Assembly (NCBI RefSeq): GCF_001597735.1
Contig: NZ_LUTS01000001.1
Span: 248,001 to 312,000 of the forward strand
Length of the DNA stretch: 64,000 nt
From: Neptuniibacter pectenicola
GTDB lineage: Bacteria > Pseudomonadota > Gammaproteobacteria > Pseudomonadales > Balneatricaceae
Direction of reading: 5' to 3'
The notes under the pieces were generated by a model, which had not been told where the DNA came from, made no database searches, and saw only the letters and a list, made by a program, of their open reading frames with translations. Position 1 is the stretch's first letter. The number at the start of each line of letters is the position of its first letter. A program made the position numbers and the translations under genes. Below are positions 16,407 through 27,199 of this stretch, piece by piece.

Positions 16407-19307
16407 ATGCCGTTACAGAATCAGACTCCACTCTCTACGCTGGAGCAAAAAGATGCGTTCATCGCACGTCATATTGGCCCCTCTGCCGCAGAACAACAGG
16501 CTATGCTGGACGAACTAGGTGTAGCTGATCTTGATCAGTTGATAACACAAACAGTCCCTGAATCGATTCAAGTAACCTCACCTATTGCCTTAGATGATAG
16601 CCGTACTGAAGACGAAGTGCTGGCTTACCTTAAATCGGTTGCGCAAAAAAACAAGATCAACACATCGATGATAGGTATGGGTTACACCGATACCATCGTG
16701 CCTAATGTCATTCTGCGTAATGTATTAGAAAACCCAGGCTGGTATACCGCTTATACACCCTACCAGCCGGAAGTATCCCAAGGCCGTTTAGAAGCGATCC
16801 TTAACTTCCAAACCATGATTCTTGACCTCACAGGTTTAGATCTAGCGAACGCCTCACTGCTTGATGAAGCAACCGCTGCCGCTGAAGCGATGACACTGTG
16901 TAAACGTATGTCAAAAGCGAAAAAGGCAAACACCTTCCTCGTCGACAAAAACGTACACCCACAAAACATCAGCGTTATACAAACCCGTGCCGAACCACTC
17001 GGTTATGACGTGGTTGTAGGTGATGTCGCCGAACTGGTCGATCAACATGAGTTTTTTGGTGTATTAGTTCAATACCCGGGCACAACTGGCGATATCAACG
17101 ATTACTCAGCATTGGTTGAAAAAGTACACGCGAAGAAAGCGCTGTTCTGTGCAGCCGCAGACATCATGAGCTTAGTCCTGCTTAAATCACCTGGCGAACT
17201 CGGTGCTGACGTAGTGTTTGGTTGTGCCCAACGTTTTGGTGTACCTATGGGATACGGTGGCCCACATGCGGCTTACTTTGCTACCCGTGATGCTTACAAA
17301 CGTTCCGTACCCGGCCGTATTATTGGTGTGTCTATCGATGCCCGTGGTAATAAAGCCCTACGTATGGCGATGCAAACCCGTGAGCAACATATCCGCCGCG
17401 AAAAAGCCACGTCAAACATCTGTACTGCACAAGTACTGCTAGCCAACATGGCCTCTTTTTATGCGGTTTACCACGGCCCAGACGGTCTTAAAACCATTGC
17501 TGGCCGTATCCACCGTCTAACCGACATTCTCGCTAAAGGCCTACAATCCAAAGGCGTTAAGCTGTTAAATAACAGCTGGTTTGATACCCTCACATTGGAA
17601 GTAGACAACGCAGAAGCGATCTATCAAACAGCCCTTGATGCCGGTATTAATCTACGCAAAATTAGCAACACTCAACTAGGCATGACCTGCGACGAATGCA
17701 CGAACCGTGAGATTATCAATATCTTATGGAACTGCATTTTAGGTGAAGGGCATGGGCTTTATATTGAAGCAATAGATGCCGATCTAACCGCCAATGGCTC
17801 TGACTCTATACCTGCTGCGCTCGTACGTGAATCAGCCATTCTTCAGCACCCCGTTTTCAACAGCTATCACAGTGAAACTGAGATGCTGCGCTACCTTAAG
17901 AAACTGGAAAACAAAGACATCTCCCTCACGCACAGCATGATAGCGTTAGGTTCATGCACTATGAAACTCAACGCAACTGCAGAGATGATCCCAGTGACGT
18001 GGCCTGAGTTTGGCCAACTGCACCCTTTTGCACCGATTGATCAGGCGCAGGGCTATAAACAACTGATTGATGAACTGGAAGATCAGCTAAAAGCGATTAC
18101 AGGGTTCGATGCTATCTGCATGCAGCCTAACTCCGGTGCTCAAGGGGAGTATGCGGGCCTCTTAGCAATTCGAAAATATCATCAATCAAATGGCGATCAC
18201 CACCGCAACATCTGCTTAATCCCAACCTCTGCTCACGGCACAAACCCTGCGTCTGCGGCCCTTGCGGATATGAAAGTCGTACTGGTTAGCTGTGACGATC
18301 AAGGTAATGTTGATGTTGCAGACATGCGTGCCAAAGCCGAGCAGCATAAAGATGACCTTGCCTGCCTCATGATTACCTACCCATCCACCCACGGTGTGTA
18401 TGAGGAAAGTATTTGTGAGATATGCGACATCATCCATGAGAACGGCGGACAAGTTTACATGGACGGCGCTAACCTAAACGCACAGGTGGCAGTCAGCCAG
18501 CCTGCAGCCATTGGTGCCGATGTCTCCCATATGAACTTGCACAAAACATTCTGTATTCCACACGGTGGCGGTGGCCCAGGTATGGGGCCAATCGGTATTA
18601 AAGCGCACCTTGCTCCTTTTGTAGCAAACCACCCAATACAACCGATCGAAGGGCCTAACCCTGAAAACGGTGCAGTATCCGCAGCTCCTTGGGGTAGCGC
18701 CTCCATTCTGCCGATCTCATGGGTTTATATTGCACTGATGGGCGCTAAAGGCCTACGCGCTGCAACCGAAAACGCCATCCTAAACGCTAACTACTTAGCG
18801 AAAAAACTAGGTGAGCACTACCCCGTTCTCTACGCTGGCCGTAATGGTCGGGTTGCCCACGAGTGCATCATCGATATGCGCCCACTAAAAGAGCTTTCCG
18901 GCATTACCGAAGAAGATGTATCTAAGCGTCTAATGGACTTTGGCTTCCATGCGCCGACCATGTCGTTTCCTGTTGCGGGCACACTCATGATCGAGCCGAC
19001 CGAATCTGAATCTAAAGCAGAGTTGGATCGTTTCATCGAAGCGATGGTCACCATTCGCGAAGAGATCAGCCAAGTGCAAGATGGCACAATGGACGCGGAG
19101 AATAACCCGCTAAAACATGCGCCCCATACACTGGAAGACCTCATCGACCCAAACTGGGATCGTCCCTACAGCGTGGCTCAAGCCGCCTTCCCTGTTAAAC
19201 GCCTAAAAGACAGCAAAATCTGGCCAACCGTTAACCGTATCGACAACGTATACGGCGACCGCAACCTATTTTGCTCATGTCTTCCGGTAGAGGATTACGC
19301 TGAGTAA
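16407..19307 (+). CDS. gcvP: glycine dehydrogenase (decarboxylating), P protein
   Basis: A full-length 966-residue fused P protein of the glycine cleavage system. It decarboxylates glycine with PLP and transfers the aminomethyl group to lipoyl-GcvH. The PLP lysine is K713 in [19 protein letters not shown]. The N-terminal half (about 1-460) is the alpha-like domain with [14 protein letters not shown], and the C-terminal half is catalytic. gcvT and gcvH are not adjacent, so gcvP stands alone, as in some marine gammaproteobacteria. It ends at a strong terminator, and the left end of the catabolic island begins 9 bp after its stop. Confidence 0.97.
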   Translation: MPLQNQTPLSTLEQKDAFIARHIGPSAAEQQAMLDELGVADLDQLITQTVPESIQVTSPIALDDSRTEDEVLAYLKSVAQKNKINTSMIGMGYTDTIVPNVILRNVLENPGWYTAYTPYQPEVSQGRLEAILNFQTMILDLTGLDLANASLLDEATAAAEAMTLCKRMSKAKKANTFLVDKNVHPQNISVIQTRAEPLGYDVVVGDVAELVDQHEFFGVLVQYPGTTGDINDYSALVEKVHAKKALFCAAADIMSLVLLKSPGELGADVVFGCAQRFGVPMGYGGPHAAYFATRDAYKRSVPGRIIGVSIDARGNKALRMAMQTREQHIRREKATSNICTAQVLLANMASFYAVYHGPDGLKTIAGRIHRLTDILAKGLQSKGVKLLNNSWFDTLTLEVDNAEAIYQTALDAGINLRKISNTQLGMTCDECTNREIINILWNCILGEGHGLYIEAIDADLTANGSDSIPAALVRESAILQHPVFNSYHSETEMLRYLKKLENKDISLTHSMIALGSCTMKLNATAEMIPVTWPEFGQLHPFAPIDQAQGYKQLIDELEDQLKAITGFDAICMQPNSGAQGEYAGLLAIRKYHQSNGDHHRNICLIPTSAHGTNPASAALADMKVVLVSCDDQGNVDVADMRAKAEQHKDDLACLMITYPSTHGVYEESICEICDIIHENGGQVYMDGANLNAQVAVSQPAAIGADVSHMNLHKTFCIPHGGGGPGMGPIGIKAHLAPFVANHPIQPIEGPNPENGAVSAAPWGSASILPISWVYIALMGAKGLRAATENAILNANYLAKKLGEHYPVLYAGRNGRVAHECIIDMRPLKELSGITEEDVSKRLMDFGFHAPTMSFPVAGTLMIEPTESESKAELDRFIEAMVTIREEISQVQDGTMDAENNPLKHAPHTLEDLIDPNWDRPYSVAQAAFPVKRLKDSKIWPTVNRIDNVYGDRNLFCSCLPVEDYAE

Positions 19308-19315
19308 TACACCGT

Positions 19316-19380
19316 TGTCGGTTTACAATAAAGATTGTGAATCGATATTAAAGATTGTGAATTTCAATAAAGATTGTGAA
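19316..19380 (+). mobile_element. left end of a Tn7-like or Mu-like island, three repeated sites
   Basis: From 19316 the sequence reads TGTCGGTTTACAATAAAG and contains three 17-bp sites of the form ANWWTAAAGATTGTGAA at 19325-19341, 19345-19361 and 19364-19380, spaced 20 and 19 bp. The first 25 bases match the reverse complement of 33740-33764 at 23 positions. Terminal TGT plus tandem 17-22 bp sites is the architecture of TnsB-bound ends. No transposase gene is present between the ends, so mobility is inferred. Confidence 0.6.
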
Positions 19381-19429
19381 AACATCTCCGGTTAAACTAG
19401 GGAAGTATTTACACTGGCGTTGAAATGAC

Positions 19430-19455
19430 AAAACGGGCCTCAGGGCCCGTTTTTC
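19430..19455 (+). terminator. Rho-independent terminator downstream of gcvP
   Basis: ACGGGCC (19433-19439) pairs with GGCCCGT (19444-19450), followed by five T residues. A truncated copy of this element and its 16 bp of upstream sequence recurs at 33781-33810. It lies inside the proposed island end, which complicates the boundary. Confidence 0.9.
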
Positions 19456-19594
19456 GTTTACAGCAGCTAAATATGTTACCGAGAGAAATTATGTGATGGG
19501 ATATTTATCAACGTCAATTAGCAAATTAACCTCTAAAAGCTACGAAATATACCTGTTCAAATTTCAAGCACAGCACATTGATCCACATAAATCG

Positions 19595-20476
19595 CTAAGC
19601 TGACCTCTTAAGCTGACCTGGTGTTACCCCAAGACTCGCTCGAACCACACGCGTTAGATGCGCTTGATCTGAAAATCCGCAGCCATAGGCAACTTCTTTG
19701 ATAGCATAATTTCCTTCCATTAACATTTTTTTTGCTTTTTCTACACGTAACGAAGTAATAAAAGAGTGCGGTGTGCAGCTGAAAGATTCACTGAATTTTT
19801 TGGTAAAAGTCCATAACCCCATACCTAGTAAATTTGCTAAATCTTCAACTCTAAATTTAACGTGTATATGGCTATTTATGTAATCGATTAATAACCTTTT
19901 TTGATGATTGGAAAGCAGGTTGGCTAACGAACATTCTTTGACTATCACATTCGCATAATTCCGAAGTAAATGAACTGCTAGCTGAATCGCTAGTGACTCC
20001 GCATATAAAGTTCCACCCATACTTCCTGCAGCAGCCTCGTTCTGAACTGAGTCAACCAGATTTAACAATACAGGATCATGAAGCTGTAATTCATCATGAA
20101 GGAAAACATCTTTAATTGGCCTATCTAAAACCTCACAAGCAACTTTAGACATGAGCTCATTAGTGATGTAGACATGAGATACATCAATATCTTGAGTCCA
20201 ATACCAATGAGAATCCGATAGCGTGGTCAGTAACGAAATATCACCTGATGAGCATGTTTTTTTTGTCCATTTACCATCAAAGCACCTTTGCATTGGGGTA
20301 TGAGCATTTGTGTATTTAACAATCATGTAGTGATCAATTGGAGGGATGGGAACATCCTGACCTCTATAATGGTAGGCCCGATGGGAAATACCTTCCCACC
20401 CTAAATTTTCACTTGAACTTAATAATCTACCTGGAACCCATTCTGGAAGCTCTTGGGGCTTAATTATATTATTCAT
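19595..20476 (-). CDS. AraC-family transcriptional regulator (island)
   Basis: 293 residues. The N-terminal two thirds is a ligand-sensing domain of the AraC_binding_2 type (motifs near IPPIDHYMIVKY and GDISLLTTLSDSHWYWTQ). The C-terminal about 100 residues form the two-helix-turn-helix DNA-binding domain, with KFRVEDLANLLGMGLWTFTKKF and EVAYGCGFSDQAHLTRVVR. I chose ATG 20476 because AGAGG lies 7 nt upstream, whereas the ATG at 20497 has none. It is the leftmost gene of the catabolic island and probably controls the transporter or catabolic genes. The inducer is unknown. Confidence 0.88.
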   Translation of the reverse strand: MNNIIKPQELPEWVPGRLLSSSENLGWEGISHRAYHYRGQDVPIPPIDHYMIVKYTNAHTPMQRCFDGKWTKKTCSSGDISLLTTLSDSHWYWTQDIDVSHVYITNELMSKVACEVLDRPIKDVFLHDELQLHDPVLLNLVDSVQNEAAAGSMGGTLYAESLAIQLAVHLLRNYANVIVKECSLANLLSNHQKRLLIDYINSHIHVKFRVEDLANLLGMGLWTFTKKFSESFSCTPHSFITSLRVEKAKKMLMEGNYAIKEVAYGCGFSDQAHLTRVVRASLGVTPGQLKRSA

Positions 20477-20591
20477 ATCACAACCTCTGGAGGTCATTAT
20501 TTGTGATTAATAAAAAAACAATAGATTAAGGTCATCCTTAAAATTCTATTATTCTTAGACCTTGATTACCTACATCATAAGAAAGAGCGGC

Positions 20592-22934
20592 CTATAAGGC
20601 AGACCGCCTTTTCTCTTCGCTAAAAATAAATTTTGGTTTAAAAATATAAGCCAAAGCTGGCATTAAGAACAAAGCACTCAGTGCAGACACTGATAGCCAA
20701 ATTCCTATCAAGAGCCCCATTTCCGCCTGAAAGCGTAATGATGAATAAAACCAAACACATACACTTGCAATGAGTACAAGCGCAGTAACCAAAACCCCTC
20801 TACCAGCACAATGAATAGAAGTAGAAATTGATTCTATGTACGAATGTCCTTTTTCATATTCACTTTTAATTCGATCACAGATGTAGAGAGCGTAATCTAC
20901 CCCTAAACCGATGCCTAGTGCAGCTACAGGGACCGTATTGATATTCATCCCTATTCCCTGCCAAGACATAAATGCAAATGTAACCAAATTCGACAGAATA
21001 ACAGGTGCCATAAAGAACATACCGGCAATGCTGGAGCGATATACCGCAATACACATAATGACCAGAATAAACAGAGCCAAAGCAATTGATTGAATTTGCC
21101 CTGACAAAATGACTTCATTTACAGCAGCTATTACACCAATAACTCCACCAGCCAAATGTATCTGGGCCTGATTAACTAGAGGATTGTCTGTGATAAATTG
21201 GTTAATTCTCGCGATCGCAGTCTGAATTGTCTCCCCTTTACGATCTGTAAAGAACAAAGTAACAGAGGCATTTCGGCGTTCCGTATCAACAAACCGGTCA
21301 AGATCACCAGGCTCAGCCGCATTCTCAAACATATACATCAGCTCACCATTCACTAATGTATTTTCACCTAGTTCGTGATAACGAGTATTACCCTCACGAA
21401 GGGTTTTATTAACTTCAGGTAGAATATCAGCAATTGATAAAGTTCCGCCTATCTGAGGCTGCGCTTCCATGTGTGTTTGGAAACGTAGCATAGTGTTAAG
21501 TACTTCAACTTCTTTAACTTGATTCTCTCTTTCTCCTCCCACGACAACGAACATTCGATCAGCACCGGGGAATTTTTTGTTTATCTTCGCTGAATCTTCG
21601 TTGTACTCTGATTCAGGCCATAAGATTGGGCTACCGGGATTTGCGTCACCCACTTTCAATCCGAGAGAGTAATAACCGCAAACCATGAATAATGTCACAG
21701 CTATAAAAACCACTGCATAACGCGCTCTTGTTTCAACAACTTTCACACAAAGATTAAGAACCGGACGAATTAAAATCACATCCAAATTTAAACCATGAGC
21801 ATAAGAGTTTGGTTTTTTGACCCATGAGAGCAAAACAGGTGTCAGTATCACTGCACTTACAGCTACAGTAGATACCCACACAACCGCTAATATAACTAAC
21901 TTTTGCAACAAAGGGATGGGACTAATCGCTACCACCGCCACACAACCTGCATCTGTCGCAATGCCAAGCAATCCAGGACGAAGGAGATCTTTAAGAGTAA
22001 GGCGTGCCGCAATTTTTGAACACAGATTATTGCCTAACAGATCAATTTCTTCGTGAAACCGGGTAATCATTTGCACTGAATGCGAGACTGCTCTCGCAGT
22101 GATCAACATTGCAATTACAACCACCAAGGGATCAAAGTGAATTCCACACAGTTGCGAAATACCTAATGCCCAAATTGCGCTAACAGCTCCAGAAATAAGA
22201 GGTAAAAGTGTACCCCGCCATGTACGATTGATAATGAACAGTAGGACTAGAAAAATAGATAATGCTAGCAATACTAAATTCATCGTTTCAGGTAGGTAGT
22301 GGTTCACCCACCCATAGAGGATAGGGTTACCAACTACACTTACTTCAACAGAATCATCTTCAAATTGTTTAGCCAGTTCATATGCCTGATCAAAAGCTAG
22401 ATTATAATTCAGAAGATCATCAAAGAAGTCGACTGTAATCAGCGTAGCCTTCAAATCCTTAGATACATAAGGGCCGTAAACCAACGGATTTTTAAGAATT
22501 GCTTGCTTGAGTTCGTTAATTTCTTTTTCAGACTGGGGAAGATTTGGCCACATATAAGGCCTACTTTCTATACCCTCGGTTGATGCTTTAACTTCCTTAA
22601 GCTTTTTACCAGCCAATGAATAAATCTGGAATTCATTAATAGCATCAATTTTCAAAAGTCCTTGTGTAATACCCTGAACTTTCTCCAAAACATTGAGATT
22701 AAAAATATCATCATCTTTCGCTACAACCATAAAGGTAATGATGTTTGTACCACCAAAAGTATTTTTAAACTCCTCGTGGGTTTTAATATATTTATGAGAT
22801 GTTGGCTGAAGGTCTTCGAAAATAGTTTTTACATCAATATTAAATGCAGGGTATGACAAAAGTAGTGTAAAAAAACATACAAGAGCTAATACGATTTTTC
22901 TTTTATTTATACACGCTAGCGCAAACTTTTCCAT
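20592..22934 (-). CDS. MMPL/RND-family membrane transporter
   Basis: A 780-residue protein with the RND-type duplicated topology: helix 1 (about 10-28), a large periplasmic loop, helices 2-6 (about 215-370), a second loop, then helices 8-12 (about 610-760). The second half has GIGLGVDYALYICDRI, the signature of MMPL transmembrane segments. This family is found with DUF1302/DUF1329/YCF48 proteins in hydrocarbon, steroid and ketone catabolism loci, where import or trafficking of hydrophobic substrates is suspected. It begins 5 bp after the YCF48 gene stop. ATG 22934 is preferred over GTG 22946, with GGTG about 6 nt upstream. Confidence 0.88.
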   Translation of the reverse strand: MEKFALACINKRKIVLALVCFFTLLLSYPAFNIDVKTIFEDLQPTSHKYIKTHEEFKNTFGGTNIITFMVVAKDDDIFNLNVLEKVQGITQGLLKIDAINEFQIYSLAGKKLKEVKASTEGIESRPYMWPNLPQSEKEINELKQAILKNPLVYGPYVSKDLKATLITVDFFDDLLNYNLAFDQAYELAKQFEDDSVEVSVVGNPILYGWVNHYLPETMNLVLLALSIFLVLLFIINRTWRGTLLPLISGAVSAIWALGISQLCGIHFDPLVVVIAMLITARAVSHSVQMITRFHEEIDLLGNNLCSKIAARLTLKDLLRPGLLGIATDAGCVAVVAISPIPLLQKLVILAVVWVSTVAVSAVILTPVLLSWVKKPNSYAHGLNLDVILIRPVLNLCVKVVETRARYAVVFIAVTLFMVCGYYSLGLKVGDANPGSPILWPESEYNEDSAKINKKFPGADRMFVVVGGERENQVKEVEVLNTMLRFQTHMEAQPQIGGTLSIADILPEVNKTLREGNTRYHELGENTLVNGELMYMFENAAEPGDLDRFVDTERRNASVTLFFTDRKGETIQTAIARINQFITDNPLVNQAQIHLAGGVIGVIAAVNEVILSGQIQSIALALFILVIMCIAVYRSSIAGMFFMAPVILSNLVTFAFMSWQGIGMNINTVPVAALGIGLGVDYALYICDRIKSEYEKGHSYIESISTSIHCAGRGVLVTALVLIASVCVWFYSSLRFQAEMGLLIGIWLSVSALSALFLMPALAYIFKPKFIFSEEKRRSAL

Positions 22935-22939
22935 AGTGA

Positions 22940-24049
22940 TCACCAAACCAACTTATCACTTAACTCAACGAATTTGTTATATTTCGGGCTAAATTTTCCA
23001 ACATTTGCCCCAACTGCAACATATTCCCCATCAACTTGATTAATTTCCGTATGCCAAGACAAATCCATCTTATCGAAGATGCCGCTTTTCAGGTTTTCTA
23101 GGCTACTATCAATTTCGACCCAGGCACCTTTATTTCCGACAGAGAACCAAACATCCCTACTTTCATCCCAAATTATATCCATTAAGTGTTCAGAGGTTTT
23201 TTCCCCACTAGTTATTCCTCTTTTCCAAGTTGTGCCACCATCTTCGGTTGTGATGATTAAGCCATCCAAACCTACGGCCACCCCATTGAATTGGTCTTTG
23301 AATTCTATAGCCATTAAGCTGCTTTCAATATCAAAATCGAGTTCAACTAAGTCCCATGAGGCACCATCATTATCACTTATTAAAATTGCTCCAAACTCAC
23401 CTACAGCAATAACTTTACTATCATTAATTTTAATAATGTCATTTAAGATAACATCTTCATCTTCACGCATTTTTTCCCAGGAATGCCCATAATCTCTTGT
23501 TCTAAGGATCGTACCAAACTCACCAACTGACCAAGCTTCACCATTAATATATGTATGAACGCGGAGTAATTTATTTGCAACGTCATTTTTAGGAACAATA
23601 ACTTCCCTCCAGGTTTCTCCAGAATCCTCTGTTATGAAAACAACCCCTGAATTACCTACCAAAACTGCTTTATTGTTATCCCAAGCTGATACATCTTGAA
23701 AATGATTTACAACATTAGTTTTTTGAACACGCCAGGTAGAACCGGAATCATTTGATCGCAAAATTTTTCCGTAGCTCCCTACCAACCAGATATTTTCACT
23801 ATCTACGACATCAACTCCATATATATTATCTCTTGGTTCGATAGCTGGCTTTTCAACTTTCTCAATTGTGACAGTTGGTTTAACAAAAACCCCTGCCCAC
23901 AATAAACCGCTAACTATCAGCCAAGGTATGGTTGAAATAACCGTTTTACTAACACTAAATTTATTTTTCTGTGATAAATCACATTTGTAATTATTATTCG
24001 ACATACTAAAACCAGGAGAAAACCTGCTAAGCAGTGAATTAATCACCAC
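22940..24049 (-). CDS. YCF48-related beta-propeller protein
   Basis: 369 residues with one N-terminal membrane segment (about 36-56, TIPWLIVSGLLWAGVFV) that anchors or exports it. About six blades follow of the type GxxGxIxxTxDGGxTW (for example GSYGKILRSNDSGSTWR and GEFGTILRTRDYGHSWE). This is the YCF48/PSII assembly-factor fold used as a periplasmic scaffold. In Gram-negative degraders such proteins sit beside MMPL and DUF1329 genes, so a partner role in an envelope transport complex is likely. The exact start is uncertain; ATG 24004 is also possible. Confidence 0.85.
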   Translation of the reverse strand: MVINSLLSRFSPGFSMSNNNYKCDLSQKNKFSVSKTVISTIPWLIVSGLLWAGVFVKPTVTIEKVEKPAIEPRDNIYGVDVVDSENIWLVGSYGKILRSNDSGSTWRVQKTNVVNHFQDVSAWDNNKAVLVGNSGVVFITEDSGETWREVIVPKNDVANKLLRVHTYINGEAWSVGEFGTILRTRDYGHSWEKMREDEDVILNDIIKINDSKVIAVGEFGAILISDNDGASWDLVELDFDIESSLMAIEFKDQFNGVAVGLDGLIITTEDGGTTWKRGITSGEKTSEHLMDIIWDESRDVWFSVGNKGAWVEIDSSLENLKSGIFDKMDLSWHTEINQVDGEYVAVGANVGKFSPKYNKFVELSDKLVW

Positions 24050-24082
24050 CTAGCAGCAAATTAGAGGAAATACTTCTTTTAT

Positions 24083-25360
24083 TTATCTCGCAATTTTGAG
24101 CAATTGCTTCAAGCTGACATCGTTCTCTTCTACTCCCGCAGGGTTAGACTTCATATTTGAAGACCAAGTAGTCGAGAAATTAGCTTTGTAATCAATTACG
24201 TGTCCAACCACTGGCATTACAGCCTTGTAGCCATCATCACCAATGTCAGGTCTGTTCTGGAATATAAAAAATTTCCAGAATTTCCCATTTTGGTCATAAG
24301 CTTCACCTAGGTAAGGACGAGGCCAGTCTTTCTCCATATACACAACTTTTTTGCTATACGGGTGACCTTCTGGCGGTGTGCCCTCGATTACATAAACTTC
24401 TCGAGGTTCCCACTCGATATGCTTGGCTGGGTAATAGAAAGGTTTTTCACCCAATCCTACACTTGGAAACTCTGCATGAGATCCTTCCTTACTCTTATCA
24501 ACACTCAGCTCTGGACTGTGCGCAATTGCAAAGACCCAACGTGTATCAACCAACTTGGTAGATTTATATTTAGTAGGAATTGCATCCCAGATATCCCAAT
24601 CATCATAGAGCTGCACTGTGCCGCCGATAGGGTCCATCCAAGCACTACCCGTCAGTCGTCTTGCACGTCTAACCGATTTTAAATACGCCCATGTATCATC
24701 TGGCTTGGCAGAACTCGGGTCATTGTACCGAATAGAAAAAGTTCCCAGGCCTTTGATGTCTTGAGGACTTTGAGCAACTAGAATGGTTTTCTGCATAATG
24801 TCGCCATCACCCTCCTGGACCGGACCACCATCTAAGCGGCCTTCCATGTAATAGCGGCGTGACCACCAACGCTGAACACGCTCAACACCTTCTTCACCAT
24901 CGATAAAGACAAATGAAATATCACGCAGATCCATGGTTGCACCATAAGTTGGAGATCGCAGGTTCCAGATCAATTTATCACCCGCATGAGGATCATTTGG
25001 ATCAATATCCTGCGGATCAAAGAACATACCAGAGGTCCAACCTGACACCTGCCTTGTAGCAGGATCAAATTTCACCTTGCCTTTACCCTGTTGTGTGGCT
25101 TCCATATATTTGGAATCCATTTCAATTTTTTCAGAGTGACGGATTTTCATGGTTAAACCACGTTCTTTAATCATCCACTCAAGCCTTTCGGGGATCATGT
25201 CGCCTACACGCTTTCCTTCAAACAGCGTATCTTTTACCGTGTCAAAGTTAGCTTTAGAAATTACAGTACCTGCAGGTAGTTCGGCCGCTTGCGCTGTTCC
25301 AACAACAGCCCAACACAATAAAACAGCCTGAGATATTTTCTTCAAATATCCAATATTCAT
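24083..25360 (-). CDS. DUF1329 family outer membrane lipoprotein-sorting-like protein
   Basis: 425 residues with a signal peptide (about 1-25) and no lipobox. The family pattern includes LPAGTVISKANFDTVKDTLFEGK at the mature N-terminus and DWPRPYLGEAYDQNGKFWKFF near the C-terminus. The fold is LolA/LolB-like, and DUF1329 proteins are thought to be periplasmic carriers of hydrophobic molecules. It sits between the DUF1302 and YCF48 genes with short gaps (about 20-35 bp), an operon of four genes read leftwards. Confidence 0.9.
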   Translation of the reverse strand: MNIGYLKKISQAVLLCWAVVGTAQAAELPAGTVISKANFDTVKDTLFEGKRVGDMIPERLEWMIKERGLTMKIRHSEKIEMDSKYMEATQQGKGKVKFDPATRQVSGWTSGMFFDPQDIDPNDPHAGDKLIWNLRSPTYGATMDLRDISFVFIDGEEGVERVQRWWSRRYYMEGRLDGGPVQEGDGDIMQKTILVAQSPQDIKGLGTFSIRYNDPSSAKPDDTWAYLKSVRRARRLTGSAWMDPIGGTVQLYDDWDIWDAIPTKYKSTKLVDTRWVFAIAHSPELSVDKSKEGSHAEFPSVGLGEKPFYYPAKHIEWEPREVYVIEGTPPEGHPYSKKVVYMEKDWPRPYLGEAYDQNGKFWKFFIFQNRPDIGDDGYKAVMPVVGHVIDYKANFSTTWSSNMKSNPAGVEENDVSLKQLLKIAR

Positions 25361-25379
25361 AATTTTTAGCCTCGTATAA

Positions 25380-26969
25380 TTAGAATTGGCGAGTTAACGT
25401 GAAGGTCAACTGGTTATCGTCACCGAACCAATCGAAGAATGAAGCTGAGTTTTCAAGAGCACCCAGTGGGTTTCTACTTGGCACATCTCCAGCAGCAACA
25501 TGTTTCTGATCACCATCTGTCCACCAGAGGTTAGCTTCACCTTTGAATCGCCAATCATCGCCAAAGACCATTTCAACAGCAGGAATAGCAAATCCACCGC
25601 CATTACTAAGGTCGGTACCCAGCACTAAAGACGGATTAATTGTGTCGCGGTTGAAATTGAGTAAAGTGAAGAAGGTTAGGTAGGTTGTATGTTCTTTCTT
25701 TTTCGCTCCGAAAGAAGCAAATTCTACGATTTCATCATTTTCGTCATAATCGACAATCCAGGTATCAAACAGCTGGATACTTGTAAGCGAAGGACGATTG
25801 GTACCAAGCCAGCTAGATAAATCTAATTCTTTATCTAAGCGCACCATAGTGACCAAAGTATCTTTTTCTTTTACCCCAGCCCAACCAGGTAATGATGATT
25901 GCAGAGCACCATAGTTATATGGTTTGTCAGGAATAAATGCGAATTCAGCACTCAGTGTAGAATCAATGCTTTGGCTATATGTATTCGCTGTAAAGCCAAA
26001 TACATCTATTTCAGGGAACACCCAGTCACCAAGAACCTGATTCTTTGCAAGCTCACCGTAAGACTGCATAGACGTTACACCAAACGCATCTGGCACTGCA
26101 GAATTGACCGCAGGGTTTATGATCGGTTGAGGGTTAAAGGTTTTTAAGTAAGCAAATGAGTAACCAATTGAGCCTGCTGTACCATTCCAACGCAGACCAA
26201 AGGTAGGGTCATCCCAGTCACCGTTCGGATTATCTTCGTTGTAGTCAGTAAATGCAGTGAAATCTACGCCTCGATATGGATGAGGTATCCAGCGACCGCC
26301 TTCAATATTGAAATTACTTCCCATATCTTCAGCACGGTCCCACCCCGGTCTAACGTAGAAATTTAAATTGCCGTCCAGTTCAGGAATATCGACATTAAAA
26401 TTTGCCAGAATCAGGGGCTTACGCCAGTCTTCATTATTTTCGAAAAAAAGTCGCTTCCTGTAATCAAACCCGTGAACCAAGTCCAGGGCCTGGAAGAAAT
26501 CACTTTCCCCCCAAACCAATTGTTGTTTCCCTAACCGTACGTCTACACGATCGTTCAAAGCAAAATCTACGTAAAACTCACGTAGGAAATCACCAAAACT
26601 ATCCGTATCGTACTGATCCATATAATCTTGGGTTGTAGAAAAACCACCCGGAGACTGAAGCCGAGTCATTCTCTCAAGATCATCGAGATAACTTGTCTGA
26701 TGCTCTTTATCGATTCGTCCGATAGCCTTCCAGAATACATCTCCAGTTTGAGCATCCATCTCTAACTGTAAGGATGTTCTTGCCATTCCCAGATCACCCT
26801 CATCATTTCCTGAGGTTTCGTCCTGGTCTTCAAGAAACATAGAAGCTTGTGCACGAACGTATCCACTAAAGTTGACACTGTAATCATCACTTGCATGCGT
26901 TGCTACGCTAAGCAACAGCCCTGCGCTTACCAGAAAAACACTGGCTTTTTTTTGATTATTTTTCACCAT
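25380..26969 (-). CDS. DUF1302 family outer membrane beta-barrel protein
   Basis: 529 residues with a signal peptide (1-26) and alternating beta strands through the mature part, ending QLTFTLTRQF with a C-terminal Phe, a strong barrel signal. DUF1302 proteins are outer membrane channels frequently paired with DUF1329 in hydrocarbon and steroid degraders. The motif LGKQQLVWGESDFFQALDL is the family core. It is the first gene of the four-gene operon and lies about 100 bp from a candidate sigma-54 promoter (27073-27088). Confidence 0.9.
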   Translation of the reverse strand: MVKNNQKKASVFLVSAGLLLSVATHASDDYSVNFSGYVRAQASMFLEDQDETSGNDEGDLGMARTSLQLEMDAQTGDVFWKAIGRIDKEHQTSYLDDLERMTRLQSPGGFSTTQDYMDQYDTDSFGDFLREFYVDFALNDRVDVRLGKQQLVWGESDFFQALDLVHGFDYRKRLFFENNEDWRKPLILANFNVDIPELDGNLNFYVRPGWDRAEDMGSNFNIEGGRWIPHPYRGVDFTAFTDYNEDNPNGDWDDPTFGLRWNGTAGSIGYSFAYLKTFNPQPIINPAVNSAVPDAFGVTSMQSYGELAKNQVLGDWVFPEIDVFGFTANTYSQSIDSTLSAEFAFIPDKPYNYGALQSSLPGWAGVKEKDTLVTMVRLDKELDLSSWLGTNRPSLTSIQLFDTWIVDYDENDEIVEFASFGAKKKEHTTYLTFFTLLNFNRDTINPSLVLGTDLSNGGGFAIPAVEMVFGDDWRFKGEANLWWTDGDQKHVAAGDVPSRNPLGALENSASFFDWFGDDNQLTFTLTRQF

Positions 26970-27072
26970 GACTGCCTACATTTTATATTTGTTATGTTTA
27001 TACAAATTAAGACTTTGTCTGCCAGACCTCAGGAATGCATATGCATTCACGGCCATCAGCAACAGGTGAACA

Positions 27073-27088
27073 TACAATTACTATGCCA
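27073..27088 (-). promoter_or_regulatory. candidate sigma-54 promoter of the DUF1302 operon
   Basis: The minus strand reads TGGCATAGTAATTGTA, with GG and G(T) in the correct -24/-12 register; the -12 element is TTGT rather than TTGC. It is about 105 bp upstream of the DUF1302 start and about 75 bp downstream of the palindrome at 27163-27199, a plausible enhancer distance. The neighbouring gene encodes a sigma-54 activator. Confidence 0.5.
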
Positions 27089-27162
27089 ACAAACAAACAA
27101 ACTTATATCTACTTGTTTTTATTGAATATATTCAAAGCAATAAAATAAAAAAAAACCTGTTT

Positions 27163-27199
27163 CGTTCGATAATCAAACGCAACGTTTTATTATCGAACG
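27163..27199. promoter_or_regulatory. 17-bp inverted repeat, likely enhancer site of the sigma-54 activator
   Basis: Arms at 27163-27179 (CGTTCGATAATCAAACG) and 27183-27199 match as inverted repeats at 16 of 17 bases with a 3-bp spacer. It lies between the divergent DUF1302 operon and the AcoR-like regulator gene. The rest of the 607-bp gap 26970-27576 is AT-rich with no gene. Confidence 0.7.
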
